Positions 1 through 9,700 of a DNA stretch of 64,000 nt are shown one piece after another. The notes below the pieces were generated by a model, which ran no database searches, was not told the origin of the DNA, and was given only the letters and a program-made list of their open reading frames with translations. A program made the position numbers and the translations under genes. How positions within the stretch are numbered: the stretch's first letter is position 1; every line of letters begins with the position of its first letter. This DNA comes from Clostridium sp. AM58-1XD (lineage in GTDB: Bacteria > Bacillota > Clostridia > Lachnospirales > Lachnospiraceae): the NCBI RefSeq assembly GCF_003464085.1, contig NZ_QSDR01000002.1:124001-188000 (forward strand), given 5' to 3'.

Positions 1-114
1 CCCCAGCTCCTTCAGGTCTTTCATAACGCGGTCACACATCTCTTTTTCATTTCTCGTCTCGCTGTTGATCTGTACATAGTCGAAAAATGTTTCTAAAAGC
101 CTTTTCTCATTCAT
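1..114 (-). CDS. M20-family peptidase (PepT/YqjE-like), N-terminal fragment
   Basis: Only the first 38 codons lie in the window; the gene runs off the left edge. Translating the minus strand from the ATG at 114 gives a start of the form MNEKRLLETFFDYVQINSET. This resembles the N-terminus of peptidase T-like zinc aminopeptidases of the M20 family (the YqjE type of Bacillus). An AAGGAGA ribosome site sits just upstream. No metal-binding residues are inside the window, so the family call rests on the N-terminal pattern alone. Products of this family act in the cytoplasm on small peptides. Confidence 0.6.
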   Translation of the reverse strand, partial: MNEKRLLETFFDYVQINSETRNEKEMCDRVMKDLKELG

Positions 115-263
115 TGGTTTCCTTCTCCTTTACCATTAAATTATTATTTGAACTTTGCTAATTATATCATACATTTACTCTGTCCGCAAGGAATCATGTG
201 ACATACTGTTCACATAAATAATATTAAAAAACAATAAAGAGCGAAACAGCGATTATCATTCTA

Positions 264-315
264 AAAGGCCTTATACATTCCATATCCTAAAAGGATACAG
301 ATGTATAAGGCCCTT
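264..315 (-). terminator. Hairpin downstream of the small lipoprotein gene
   Basis: A 12-bp inverted repeat (GGCCTTATACAT at 267-278, ATGTATAAGGCC at 301-312) encloses a second short stem (TATCCT/AGGATA). It begins about 37 bases after the stop codon of the lipoprotein gene and precedes the peptidase gene. The T-rich tail on the minus strand is short (TTTT), so termination is likely but may be partial. Confidence 0.6.
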
Positions 316-351
316 TCTTCTGGTGAATATAAGGATAGGGGGATTGTTCGT

Positions 352-663
352 TTATTGTGCAGCGGAGGAAGCTGTCTCGCCTTCAACTGCGCCCACGCCT
401 TCATCAATCGTATCGCGGACATCGTCCATCATACCGTCGATGACGCCGGTGCTTTCTTCTGTTCCGTCAACGGCCGTTGTGCCTGTTTTGCCGCCGCCGG
501 ACTGTGTTGTGCCGGAACTGCTGCTTTCCTGAGTTGTCTGCGTCATAGCGCCCTCAGAAGATTCTCCGGATGTCCCGTTATTATCCTTACTGCCGCATGC
601 TGCCATCAGGATTACTGAGCATGCCAGCAGAATTGCAAAAACATATGATTTGATTTTTTTCAT
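352..663 (-). CDS. Small secreted lipoprotein of unknown function
   Basis: A 103-residue protein with a lipoprotein signal peptide: basic N-terminus, hydrophobic core, and a lipobox LMAAC with the lipidated Cys at residue 23. The mature part is low complexity, rich in Ser, Thr, Gly and Gln, and ends in a short acidic segment with no enzyme motif. It should be anchored on the outer face of the membrane. AAGGAGA precedes the ATG. It lies downstream of dapB on the same strand with a 70-base gap, and may be cotranscribed. Function not recognised. Confidence 0.75.
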   Translation of the reverse strand: MKKIKSYVFAILLACSVILMAACGSKDNNGTSGESSEGAMTQTTQESSSSGTTQSGGGKTGTTAVDGTEESTGVIDGMMDDVRDTIDEGVGAVEGETASSAAQ

Positions 664-733
664 AATTGCATTCTCCTTTCCTGTACTATCCTTAGTATGT
701 GTGAAAGGAGATAAATTATATTGGAAAATTTTG

Positions 734-1488
734 TCAGCCGATTACATCAGCCATATCATAAAATCCCGGTTCTTTTCCTTTTAAAAATTTAGCCGCCGCC
801 ACTGCTCCTTTTCCGAAAATCGCCTTGGAATATGCAGTATGGCTGAAGGTTACGACCTCGTCCTGACCTGCGAAAATTACGTCGTGTTCTCCTACGATGG
901 AACCTCCGCGGACAGCCTGAATGCCAATCTCTTTTTTATCCCGCTTTACCCGCTCCGCCGACCGGTCATATTTATAGTGATATGCGCCGTCCATCGACTC
1001 ATTGATGGATCTGCCAGTGCCAGTGCAGTTCCGCTGGGTGCATCCACTTTCTGATTGTGATGTTTTTCGACGATTTCAATATCAAAATCAGCTGCTGCCA
1101 GCGTCTGAGCCGCTTCCTTCACCAGCTTTAAAAGCAGATTGATCCCGAGCGACATATTTGCAGATCGGAGAACCGCCGTCTTTCTGCTGGTTTCCTCTGC
1201 CTTTTTCACCTGCTCCTTTGAAAGCCCGGTCGTACAGAGCACAACCGGCATTTTTTTCTCTGCGCAGTATTCCAGAAGGTGGTCAACTGCCTTTGCTGAG
1301 GCAAAATCCACGATCACATCAGCTTCTACGTCACACGCTTCGAGGGATGTAAAAACAGGATAATCGTTCTTCTTTTCGCCGTTTAAGTCAATTCCTGCTA
1401 CGATTTTTGCCTCTTCGTCTCCTGCCGCAATACCGGAAATCACCTGACCCATGGCTCCATTGCAGCCGTGCATGATGATTCTTACCAT
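734..1488 (-). pseudogene. dapB: 4-hydroxy-tetrahydrodipicolinate reductase, split by a one-base frameshift
   Basis: DapB reduces 4-hydroxy-tetrahydrodipicolinate with NAD(P)H in the lysine/diaminopimelate pathway. The frame from the ATG at 1488 (AAGGAGG seven bases upstream, preferred over the ATG at 1494) carries the GCNGAMGQ nucleotide-binding loop and the catalytic EKHHNQK and DAPSGT segments. It then goes out of frame near 1008. The downstream fragment (stop at 734) continues the family exactly ([26 protein letters not shown]). Restoring one base in GATCCATC to give GAT-TCC-ATC joins the two into 251 residues, the usual length. The gene follows dapA by 46 bases. Because it is essential for cell-wall diaminopimelate, the break is most likely a sequence error. 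Confidence 0.9.
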
Positions 1489-1534
1489 TCTCATACCTCC
1501 TTGCGGACCTGGCGTCCGTCTTATGTATACTCTG

Positions 1535-2419
1535 TTACAGAATTCCGTACTCTTTCATCGCCTTTTTCAGTTTTTCCTGATTTTCAGGCTCCATTTCCGT
1601 AAGAGGGAGACGCATTGGTCCTACTTCCTTGCCCTGGAGGTTCATTCCGGCTTTTGCAGGAATCGGATTTACTTCGCGGAAAAGTTCCGTTACAAGCGGA
1701 ATTGCATCCAGCTGAAGCTTCGTGGCTTCTGCAACGTCTCCTGAAAGATAAGCGGCACAGATGTTGTGGGTCTGACGCGGAGCTACGTTGGAAAGCACGG
1801 AAATTACACCCTTCGCGCCGAGAGCCATCATAGGAATGATCTGGTCGTCGTTACCGGAATACAGATCGATACATTCTCCAGCCAGATGCATCATAACTGC
1901 GATCTTGGAAAAGTTGCTGCTGGCTTCTTTTACTCCCACGATGTTCTTCACGTTTCTGCAGAGATATGCAATCGTCTCCGGTTCGATATTGATGCCTGTT
2001 CTTCCAGGGATATTGTACAGAATAATCGGAAGGCTGACGGATTCTGCAACAGTGGTGAAATGCTTGATCAATCCCTTCTGTGTTGCCTTATTATAATAAG
2101 GGGATACGACAAGAAGGCCGTCTGCGCCTGCTTTTTCAGCTTCCTGTGAAAGATAAACAGCTGTCGCAGTACAGTTGGAACCTGTTCCGGCAACAACAGG
2201 AATTCTCTTTTTTACAGTCTCACAGATGAAGCGGATGACTTCGATATGCTCTTCATGACTCATAGTAGCCGCTTCCGCAGTCGTACCGCAGGCAACGATA
2301 CAGTCCGTACCGCCTGCAATCTGTTCCTCAACGATCTCCTTTAGTTTTGGATAATTGATTTCTCCCTGTTCTGTAAATGGTGTAACCAGCGCAACACCTG
2401 CTCCTTCAAAAATAGCCAT
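1535..2419 (-). CDS. dapA: 4-hydroxy-tetrahydrodipicolinate synthase
   Basis: A 294-residue cytoplasmic aldolase that condenses pyruvate with aspartate semialdehyde, the first committed step to diaminopimelate and lysine. The Schiff-base lysine is K164 in GVKEASSNF. Other active-site residues are visible: T46/T47 in CGTTAEA, Y109 in SPYYN and Y135 in LYNIPGR. The start at 2419 (MAIFEG) is chosen over an in-frame ATG 42 bases upstream because a GAGAGGA ribosome site directly precedes it and the family begins here. A lysine riboswitch with its own terminator lies upstream, so transcription should fall when lysine is plentiful. dapB follows. Confidence 0.97.
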   Translation of the reverse strand: MAIFEGAGVALVTPFTEQGEINYPKLKEIVEEQIAGGTDCIVACGTTAEAATMSHEEHIEVIRFICETVKKRIPVVAGTGSNCTATAVYLSQEAEKAGADGLLVVSPYYNKATQKGLIKHFTTVAESVSLPIILYNIPGRTGINIEPETIAYLCRNVKNIVGVKEASSNFSKIAVMMHLAGECIDLYSGNDDQIIPMMALGAKGVISVLSNVAPRQTHNICAAYLSGDVAEATKLQLDAIPLVTELFREVNPIPAKAGMNLQGKEVGPMRLPLTEMEPENQEKLKKAMKEYGIL

Positions 2420-2495
2420 TTTGTTTTCCTCTCTTTCTCCTGTTTGTAAAATAGTCTGCAATCATTCTTTTTTGATATTGATAAGATCATGCGAA

Positions 2496-2712
2496 AGAAA
2501 AAATGGGGCCGACAATATGGTCAGCCCCTAAATACGATATCGTTTTAGTAGCTCCCCATCCATAAGGATGACAGTCACAGAATTCTTCACTCTGCGCCCA
2601 GGAAAATATGTTCAGGACATCTCTTCCTTCGGCGTGCCTCCCTTTCGCCCGCCTTCTCTTGCCCCCTGAGGCATCCGGCAGGTTACTCTTGATTTACGCA
2701 ACCTCTACTCTG
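2496..2712 (-). promoter_or_regulatory. Lysine riboswitch (L box) with terminator, controlling dapA-dapB
   Basis: On the minus strand the leader shows the L-box signature in order: GTAGAGGTTGCG, AAGAGTA, GAAAGGGAGGC followed by GCCGAAG, CTGGG, ACTGTCATCC, and TGGGGAGCTACT near 2546-2560. Beyond the aptamer a GC-rich hairpin (GGGGCTGAC/GTCGGCCCC, 2505-2528) ends in a run of Ts (2497-2503), a classic intrinsic terminator. When lysine is bound, the aptamer should favour termination before dapA. Placement 80-290 bases upstream of dapA fits the family. Confidence 0.93.
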
Positions 2713-2729
2713 TCTATAATTCTCGTTTA

Positions 2730-2758
2730 ATCCTATCATCATTATCACTGCTTGTCAA
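2730..2758 (-). promoter_or_regulatory. Promoter for the lysine riboswitch-dapA transcript
   Basis: A TTGACA -35 box (2753-2758) and TAGGAT -10 box (2730-2735) are spaced by exactly 17 bases on the minus strand. They place the transcript start about 10-15 bases before the aptamer. The -35 box overlaps the last codons of the upstream cobO-like gene. Confidence 0.7.
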
Positions 2759-3245
2759 CTTCAACCTTTTCAATCATGGTAATTTCGTCCACGCTGTCGA
2801 TCAGACCTTCCGGAAGCTTCTGGCCGGTAAGAATCATCTGCATATCTTCTTCCCCGTTCTGAATCATGTTCCTTATGTCTTCTTCTGTGATAATCTGGTA
2901 ATCCAAAAGCCCCAGAATCTCATCCAGAATCAGGACATCGCACTCTCCTGTCGCCAGGACTTTGTTCGCGAAATTAAGTCCGTTCTTAATATTGATGATT
3001 TCTTCACATCGCTCCTGCTCTGATAGCTGTTCAAAGGGAACCGCAAGCTTTTCAAAACGGAATATGTTCATCTCCGGCTCGAGACGTTTTAAAAAATCAT
3101 CCTCATCAAGCGTTAATGTCCCTTTCATAAACTGTATCATGATCACGGACTTGCCGTTGTTAAGCTCTTGTATTGCCCGTCCTAAAGCAGCCGCTGTTTT
3201 TCCCCTTCCAGGTCCACAGATGATATGAACATTTTCTTTATCCAT
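2745..3245 (-). CDS. cobO: Cob(I)alamin adenosyltransferase, CobO/BtuR type
   Basis: A 166-residue cytoplasmic P-loop protein. The nucleotide loop GPGRGKT (residues 11-17) is the form typical of CobO/BtuR/CobP, which transfer the adenosyl group of ATP to corrinoids to make adenosylcobalamin. The ILDEILGLLDY segment is the Walker-B region of the family. It is slightly shorter than the best-known enzymes, which carry an N-terminal extension. CGAGGTGAG precedes the ATG. It stands alone, without other cobalamin genes nearby, so it probably serves salvage of imported corrinoids. Confidence 0.88.
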   Translation of the reverse strand: MDKENVHIICGPGRGKTAAALGRAIQELNNGKSVIMIQFMKGTLTLDEDDFLKRLEPEMNIFRFEKLAVPFEQLSEQERCEEIINIKNGLNFANKVLATGECDVLILDEILGLLDYQIITEEDIRNMIQNGEEDMQMILTGQKLPEGLIDSVDEITMIEKVEVDKQ

Positions 3246-3336
3246 CGTCTCACCTCGTAATGTATAACAGTTTCGCTTATCGTATCATATTTTTTACAGT
3301 TTTGCAAGTTTTCTTACGGGCTTATTAAAGAACCGC

Positions 3337-3963
3337 CTATTCTGCACATTCCAGCTTGCTCACCGAAACTTCATACGCCGTGCGTTTTTCACACTCGGTT
3401 TCGTTCAGCTTTTTCGTGTATTCTCTGCTCTGCACCCGGCCCCAGATCTTCACTCTCGTGCCGACCTCAAAGGCGGAAGCATACCTGGCATTTCTTCCCC
3501 ACGCTATGCAGGGTATGTAATCGGATTTTCCATATGGCCGGTTGACTGCCAGCAGAAGATCGGCAATTTCCCTTCCCAATGGTGTTTTCCTGTATATCGG
3601 CTCCTTGCAGATATAGCCGTCCAGATAAATCTGATTTGTTTTTGTATAATCTGTGAATTCTTCAAGAAAATTAATTTCCCTGACAAATATTGAAAGCACA
3701 AGCCGGTTCTTCACGCCTTCATGGCGGTTATATGACCGGAACTGGCCGATGGCCTCTACCGTACAGCCTGTGTAATCTTCTTCTACGTTCATAAGTCTTT
3801 CGGATACGAGAAGCGGAATTATATCGCTCTGGTCGCTTAACCGGTTTACTTCCACATTTACAACGTAAAATCCTTCGCCGAACACTTCGTGGCTGAAAGT
3901 AAAACCGGACACGACCTCTCCAATTACACTTACCTTGTTGTTTTCAATCACTTTTTCTGACAT
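3337..3963 (-). CDS. Single-stranded DNA-binding (OB-fold) protein with two OB-like halves
   Basis: A 208-residue protein with two SSB-like segments: roughly residues 10-100 (NKVSVIGEVVSGFTFSHEV onward) and 105-205 (NQIYLDGYICKEPIYRKTPLG, then IPCIAWGRNARYA and VKIWGRVQSREY). The second half has the strand pattern of bacterial SSB, and the first is a divergent OB fold. The acidic tail typical of housekeeping SSB is absent. The start at 3963 is chosen because GAGGAG lies 9-14 bases upstream, inside the longer frame that begins at 3984. A role in replication or repair is inferred, and it may be a paralogue of the main SSB. Confidence 0.75.
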   Translation of the reverse strand: MSEKVIENNKVSVIGEVVSGFTFSHEVFGEGFYVVNVEVNRLSDQSDIIPLLVSERLMNVEEDYTGCTVEAIGQFRSYNRHEGVKNRLVLSIFVREINFLEEFTDYTKTNQIYLDGYICKEPIYRKTPLGREIADLLLAVNRPYGKSDYIPCIAWGRNARYASAFEVGTRVKIWGRVQSREYTKKLNETECEKRTAYEVSVSKLECAE

Positions 3964-4077
3964 AGTATCTTTCTCCTCTTTCATAAACCTTATTTGCTTT
4001 GTAAGCTATTATCATGTTTATGAAAATATGACTGATTCTATGAGAAAAAGGCATCGTAAAATTATGACAGCGATTTA

Positions 4078-4101
4078 CAAAAGATTACGCGAAAGCGTAA
4101 T
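4078..4101 (-). terminator. Intrinsic terminator after the fusion reductase gene
   Basis: Directly after the stop codon, a 7-bp perfect stem (ATTACGC/GCGTAAT) with a 4-base loop is followed on the minus strand by CTTTTG. It should end the transcript that comes through the fusion oxidoreductase and possibly from polC. Confidence 0.65.
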
Positions 4102-6686
4102 TAACACGTTGCTCCGCCCTTTAAATGCTTTTCTGCTGTCAGATTTTCTTCTTTTCTCTGAAGAAGTTCATCTGCCAGAAGCTGCTCCTGTACATTTTCA
4201 AATCCGATCCTGCCGATGGTGTCTGCAAAGCGTTCTCCTGTAATTCCCTGTTCGCGGAACAGAAGAATCGCCTTTTCAATCACATTCAGCACCTCTTCCT
4301 CCGTTGTAAATATTTTCTCCAGCGCCTGGCCATGCGCCACCTTTTTACCCCATCTGCCGCCGATGTAAACTTTATACCCGTCCGTATGGCCTTCCAGCGC
4401 TCCAAACGGACATTTTCCGCTGCAGCGTCCGCAGTGGTTGCACTCATCCATATTGATCCTGAGTCTTCCGTCTTCCAGGCCGGCAATCTGAATCGGACAG
4501 GAATCGACCACCTGACAGACTTTACAGCCGCGGCATTTCTCCATATCCACGACCGGCACCTTCTGACCGATTACGCCAAGGTCATTTAAATCTGGCTTTA
4601 CACAGTTATTCGGACAGCCGCCCACAGCAATTTTAAACTTGTGAGGAAGCTTCACCTGACTGTACCCATGGTAAAATCTCTCATGAATTTCTTCGGAAAG
4701 GGCGAATGTATCAATCAGGCCGTACTGGCATGTCGTTCCCTTGCACGATACGACAGGGCGCACCTTGGATCCGGTTCCGCCCGTCTCCAGTCCTGCCTGT
4801 GCCAGGTATTCTCTCAATGGTTCGATATTTTCATACGGAACGCCCTGAATTTCCAGGGTAAGCCTGGAGGTCATGGTGATGTCTCCGCTTCCGAATTTTT
4901 CAGCGGCTTCTGAAATGACCCTATTTTCCTCTGCCGTCACTTTGCCGTTCCGCGTTATAATCCGGCCGTTGAATTTGTCTTCCGTTCTTTTATCTCTGAG
5001 GAATCCAAGTCCCTTCACTCTCGTTACGTCATCCGGAGAAAGAGCGCACTTTACACCTTCCACTTTGACATCATTAAAGGTTGTGGCGCCTTCCAGTACG
5101 ACCGTGTTCGTATAGCCGTAAAATCTCATCCTGTTCTGAAGGAAATAAGCTCTCTTTCCTTTTGCACAGACGAGCAGGAGTTTCTCATCTTTTCCAATTC
5201 CCTCAATCTCCCCTTTTACGCCTGCCAGATTAACCCAGGTAGCGCCTGGAATACTGGCTGTCTGTCCTGCGTCGAGCACACGCCAGCCCTTTGCCTCTCC
5301 CTTCTCATACTCAGCCGGAGTCATGCTGATCATATCGCCGTCCAGCTTATTTAACATCATGTAAACCGCCTGAACGAACGGATGGATCGCTGTGGAAAAC
5401 GGAGGGGCATAGGAAAGATCCATATTCTCAAAGTCCTCCAGAACAGCCCCCATGGATATTCCTGTCACAGCAATATCGACCATCTTGTCTACGGCACCAG
5501 AACCGAGCACCTGTACGCCCAGCAGCTTATGTGTCCTTTTATCCGCGATGAGCTTTGTCATAAACATGGAAGCTCCAGGATAATAATGAGCTTTGTCATC
5601 TGTCACAGCTAACACAGTTTCCACATCATATCCGGCTTCTCCTGCCTGTGCCTCCGTAAGTCCGGTACGGCCGGCATTCAGGCCTGGAAGCTTTACGACC
5701 CCTGTTCCGAGAACGCCGGGATATTCTTTTTCTGCACCTCCCAGCACCTGAGCCAATGTACGTCCCTCATAGTTGGCCGATGATCCCATTGGCGACCACT
5801 GCCTTCTTCCTGTCAGCCTGTTTTTTACCATGGCACAGTCTCCTGCCGCATATACGTCCGGGAGATTCGTTCGTAGCCTTCCATCAACCGTAATCGTCCC
5901 CCGTTCCATTTCCATTCCGCTTTCCTTCAAAAAGGCCGTGTTCGGACGGATTCCAATGGAAAGGACAGCCATATCGGCCGGGATCAGTCCTTCGCTCGTC
6001 TGGACGCCTGTGACCTTACCATCTTCTCCCCTGATCTCTTCAATCTTCGCGCCGGTTATCACTCGGATTCCCTGTTTCTTTAGATGTTTTTTCACATAAC
6101 CTGCCATCTCACTGTCAAATACATTCGGCAGCACCTGAGGAGCCAGATCGACGACCGTAACCGATACGCCCTGCTCTTTTAAGTTTTCTGCCACCTCCAG
6201 TCCGATAAAGCCGCCTCCGGCAACGACTGCCCTTCTTACTTTCTTTTCCTCAATAAAGCGCCTCGCAGTGACTGCATCTTCCGGTGTACGCATCTTGAAT
6301 ACGCCGTTCAAAGATACGCCCGGCATATTTGGCACTATGGAAGAAGCGCCGACAGCTACGATACACACGTCATAATGATAGACTTCTTCCTCTCCCGTCT
6401 GGAGATTTCTGGCTTTCACTTCTTTTCCGGCGCTGTCCAGATCGAATGCTTCTCTTCCAGTAAGAACCTCCACGCCCGTAAGAGCCGCATATTTTTGAGG
6501 GGTGTTTACGATCAGATCACTTTCCTCCTGTATCATTCCTCCAACATAATACGGAAGGCCGCAGCCGGCATAGGAAATATCCTTATCTTTTGTTATAATC
6601 GTCACTTCTGCGCTTCGGTCCACACGCTTCATTTTGGCTGCTGCCTTTGTGCCCGCAGCGACGCCTCCGATCACCAGTACTTTCAT
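4101..6686 (-). CDS. Fusion of CoA-disulfide reductase, rhodanese and siroheme/Fe-S reductase domains
   Basis: An 861-residue cytoplasmic redox protein. Residues 1-450 are a flavin disulfide reductase: FAD loop GGVAAG, redox Cys42 in YAGCGLPYY as in CoA-disulfide reductases, NAD(P)H loop VAGGGFIGLE (155-164), and FAD site VYAAGDC (278-284). Residues 455-545 are a rhodanese with Cys507 in VCAKGKRA. Residues 600-715 match the nitrite/sulfite reductase [4Fe-4S]-siroheme domain, with Cys648/653 and Cys691/695. Two [4Fe-4S] ferredoxin motifs follow (Cys718/721/724/730 and 749/752/755/759). GGGGGA precedes the ATG at 6686. The arrangement suggests electrons pass from NAD(P)H to sulfur or nitrogen oxyanions or persulfides. 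The true substrate is not known from sequence. Confidence 0.88.
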   Translation of the reverse strand: MKVLVIGGVAAGTKAAAKMKRVDRSAEVTIITKDKDISYAGCGLPYYVGGMIQEESDLIVNTPQKYAALTGVEVLTGREAFDLDSAGKEVKARNLQTGEEEVYHYDVCIVAVGASSIVPNMPGVSLNGVFKMRTPEDAVTARRFIEEKKVRRAVVAGGGFIGLEVAENLKEQGVSVTVVDLAPQVLPNVFDSEMAGYVKKHLKKQGIRVITGAKIEEIRGEDGKVTGVQTSEGLIPADMAVLSIGIRPNTAFLKESGMEMERGTITVDGRLRTNLPDVYAAGDCAMVKNRLTGRRQWSPMGSSANYEGRTLAQVLGGAEKEYPGVLGTGVVKLPGLNAGRTGLTEAQAGEAGYDVETVLAVTDDKAHYYPGASMFMTKLIADKRTHKLLGVQVLGSGAVDKMVDIAVTGISMGAVLEDFENMDLSYAPPFSTAIHPFVQAVYMMLNKLDGDMISMTPAEYEKGEAKGWRVLDAGQTASIPGATWVNLAGVKGEIEGIGKDEKLLLVCAKGKRAYFLQNRMRFYGYTNTVVLEGATTFNDVKVEGVKCALSPDDVTRVKGLGFLRDKRTEDKFNGRIITRNGKVTAEENRVISEAAEKFGSGDITMTSRLTLEIQGVPYENIEPLREYLAQAGLETGGTGSKVRPVVSCKGTTCQYGLIDTFALSEEIHERFYHGYSQVKLPHKFKIAVGGCPNNCVKPDLNDLGVIGQKVPVVDMEKCRGCKVCQVVDSCPIQIAGLEDGRLRINMDECNHCGRCSGKCPFGALEGHTDGYKVYIGGRWGKKVAHGQALEKIFTTEEEVLNVIEKAILLFREQGITGERFADTIGRIGFENVQEQLLADELLQRKEENLTAEKHLKGGATC

Positions 6687-6767
6687 TTTAAAATCCCCCT
6701 TAATTTTATTTGTAATTGTTCGGGACAACGTATTAATCTTTCGTTTTGGCTGCCCCAATCAGATCAT

Positions 6768-9700
6768 TTAATTCGCAAAATCGAACAGAGAGAGCTGGTT
6801 TGACTCCGGAAGATCTCCCAAAAGTCCCATGTCTCCCATCAATTCGCATATCGTCTTGCTGACTTTCGCCCTGTTGCGGAAATCTTCCCTGGACAAAAAC
6901 GGGCCTTCCACAGCTGCATCCACAAGTGCGTCCGCAGCCTTGTCTCCCAGGCCGTCTATGCTGCTTAAGGACGGCATGAGTTTTCCGTCAATAATCTGAA
7001 AATGCCTTGCCTTTGCCCTGTAAATATCTATCGGCATGAATTCAAATCCCCTCGCGTACATCTCCTGTACGATCCTCATGTCTCTCAGGGAATCCTGTTC
7101 CTTTTTCGACAGGCTGTCGGAACGTTTTTTGTAATCCTCCAGATAATGTTCCAGATGATCCCGCCCCTGACACATAATTTCGTATGAGAAAGCGCTGGCA
7201 CGGATGCTGAAAAATGCCGCGTAATACGCCAGCGGGTAAAAAACCTTACAGTATGCTATACGCCATGCCATCATAACATATGCGGCCGCATGAGCTTTCG
7301 GGAACATATACTTGATCTTCTTGCAGGAATCGATGTACCAGTCCGGCACGCCGTGGGAAAGCATTTCTTCGATCCATTCCGGCTTCAGGCCCTTTCCTTT
7401 ACGCACGCTCTCCATAATTGTGAATGCATGCCCAGGCGGGAGCCCCTGCTGAATCAGATAAACCATGATATCGTCTCGCGTACAGATGGCGGTCTGAATC
7501 GTTGCCTTTCCCTCCTGAATCAGGGTCTGGGCATTGCCCAGCCACACATCCGTACCATGAGAAAGGCCGGAAATGCGGACCAGATCGGAAAAGTATTTCG
7601 GCTTTGCGTCAATTAACATCTGCATGGCGAAATCCGTACCGAACTCCGGTATTCCCAGCGCCCCCAGCTTACATCCGCCGATGTCCTCCGGCTCAATTTT
7701 GAGGGCCGACGTATTCTGAAACAGGCTCATGACCTCCCTGCTGTCCAGAGGAATATCTTTTACGGGATCCAGTCCCGTCAGGTCCTGCAGCATACGGATC
7801 ATGGTCGGATCGTCGTGTCCCAGTATATCCAGTTTCAGCAGGTTGTGGTCAATGGAATGGTAATCAAAATGTGTCGTCACGGTGGAAGTCGTCATATCGT
7901 TTGCCGGGCGCTGCACAGGGGTAAATGAATAGATTTCCTCTCCCAGGGGCAGCACGATAATGCCTCCCGGGTGCTGTCCTGTCGTCCTTCTTACGCCGAC
8001 ACATCCCTGAACGATCCGGTTGATTTCACAGTTTCTCTTTCTCACTCCATGTTCTTCATAATAATTTTTCACATATCCGTACGCCGTTTTATCCGCCAGA
8101 GTACCGATGGTGCCTGCACGGAAGGTCTGTCCCTTTCCGAATATGACCTCCGTATAATCATGAGCCTTACTCTGGTATTCTCCGGAGAAATTCAGGTCGA
8201 TATCCGGTTCCTTGTTGCCTTCAAATCCCAGGAACGTTTCGAAAGGAATGTCAAAGCCTTCTTTTTTCAACGGTTTCCCGCACACGGGACAATTCTTGTC
8301 CGGCATATCACAGCCGGCCATTCCGGAAAATTTCTTAACATCTGCAGAATCGAAATCATAGTACCTGCAGCTTGGGCAGTAATAGTGGGGACTGAGAGGA
8401 TTTACCTCCGTAATTCCCGACATGGTCGCCACAAAGGACGAACCGACGGAACCTCGGGAGCCTACAAGATAACCGTCCTCGTTGGACTTCCAAACCAGTT
8501 TCTGGGCGATGATATACATAACGGCAAACCCGTTGCTGATAATGGAATTCAGCTCTCTTTCCAGTCTTTCCACTACGATTTCCGGAAGCTCTTCCCCATA
8601 TAGTTCGTGGGCTCTGTCATAACATATCTTTCTGAGCGTCTTATCGGAATCCAGAATTACGGGCGGACATTTATCCGGCCGTACCGGCGAGATATTTTCA
8701 CACATATCGGCAATTTTCCGGGTATTCGCAACTACACTTCATGCGCCTTGTCCGGGCCGAGGTATTCGAACTCCTTCAGCATCTCTTCTGTAGTCCTGAG
8801 ATACAGGGGCGCCTGGTCATCGCTGTCTTTAAATCCCTGTCCGGCCATGATAATGCGCCTGTACACCTCGTCCTGAGGATCCAGGAAATGAACGTCGCAC
8901 GTCGCGCAGACCGGTTTGCCAAATTTTTCTCCCAGACTGACGATTCGCCTGTTAATTTCAATCAGATCATCCCAGGAATTCACAGTGCTCTTCTCGTCCC
9001 GGAGCATAAACGAGTTATTTCCAAGAGGCTGAATCTCCAGATAATCATAAAAATTCACCAGCCTTGCGATCTCTGTATCGGATACGCCTCTGAGAATCGC
9101 CTGATAAAGCTCCCCTGCTTCACAGGCAGAGCCGATAATCAGCTTCTCTGTATTTGGTCAGAAGGCTCTTTGGAATTCTTGGCCTTCTGGCAAAATATTC
9201 GATATGGGAAAAGGATATAAGACGGTAAAGGTTCACCCGGCCGATGTCATTTTTAGCGAGTATGATGACATGATAGGTCGGCATCTTCTTAATCGTATCC
9301 TTTGACATTCTGCCTGCCCGGTTCAGTTCCGCCAGGTCATGAATGTCACGTTCTTTCATCATTTTTACGAATTTAACAAAAATTTCTGCCGTCGCTCCTG
9401 CATCGTCTACCGCACGGTGATGGTTCTCCAGCGATATATTCAGAGCTTTTGCTACCGTATCCAGTTTAAAACGGTTTAAATTCGGCATGAGCATCTGGGC
9501 CAGGGATACCGTATCCACCACAGTAGGTGAAAATGGAATCTTCTGTCTGGCACAGTTGTGGGCAATAAAACTGACGTCAAAGGACGCGTTGTGTCCGACC
9601 AGAACCGCATCGCCGCAGAAATCCAAAAAATCCGGCAGCGCTTCTTCAATTGTCGGGGCCGGGAGCACCATATTGTCATTAATGCCCGTCAGCTTCTCAA

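Noticed and set aside
8732..9058. A separate 108-residue gene
   Set aside because: It is the middle part of PolC; its apparent Met start is a valine codon context inside the polymerase sequence, not a true start.
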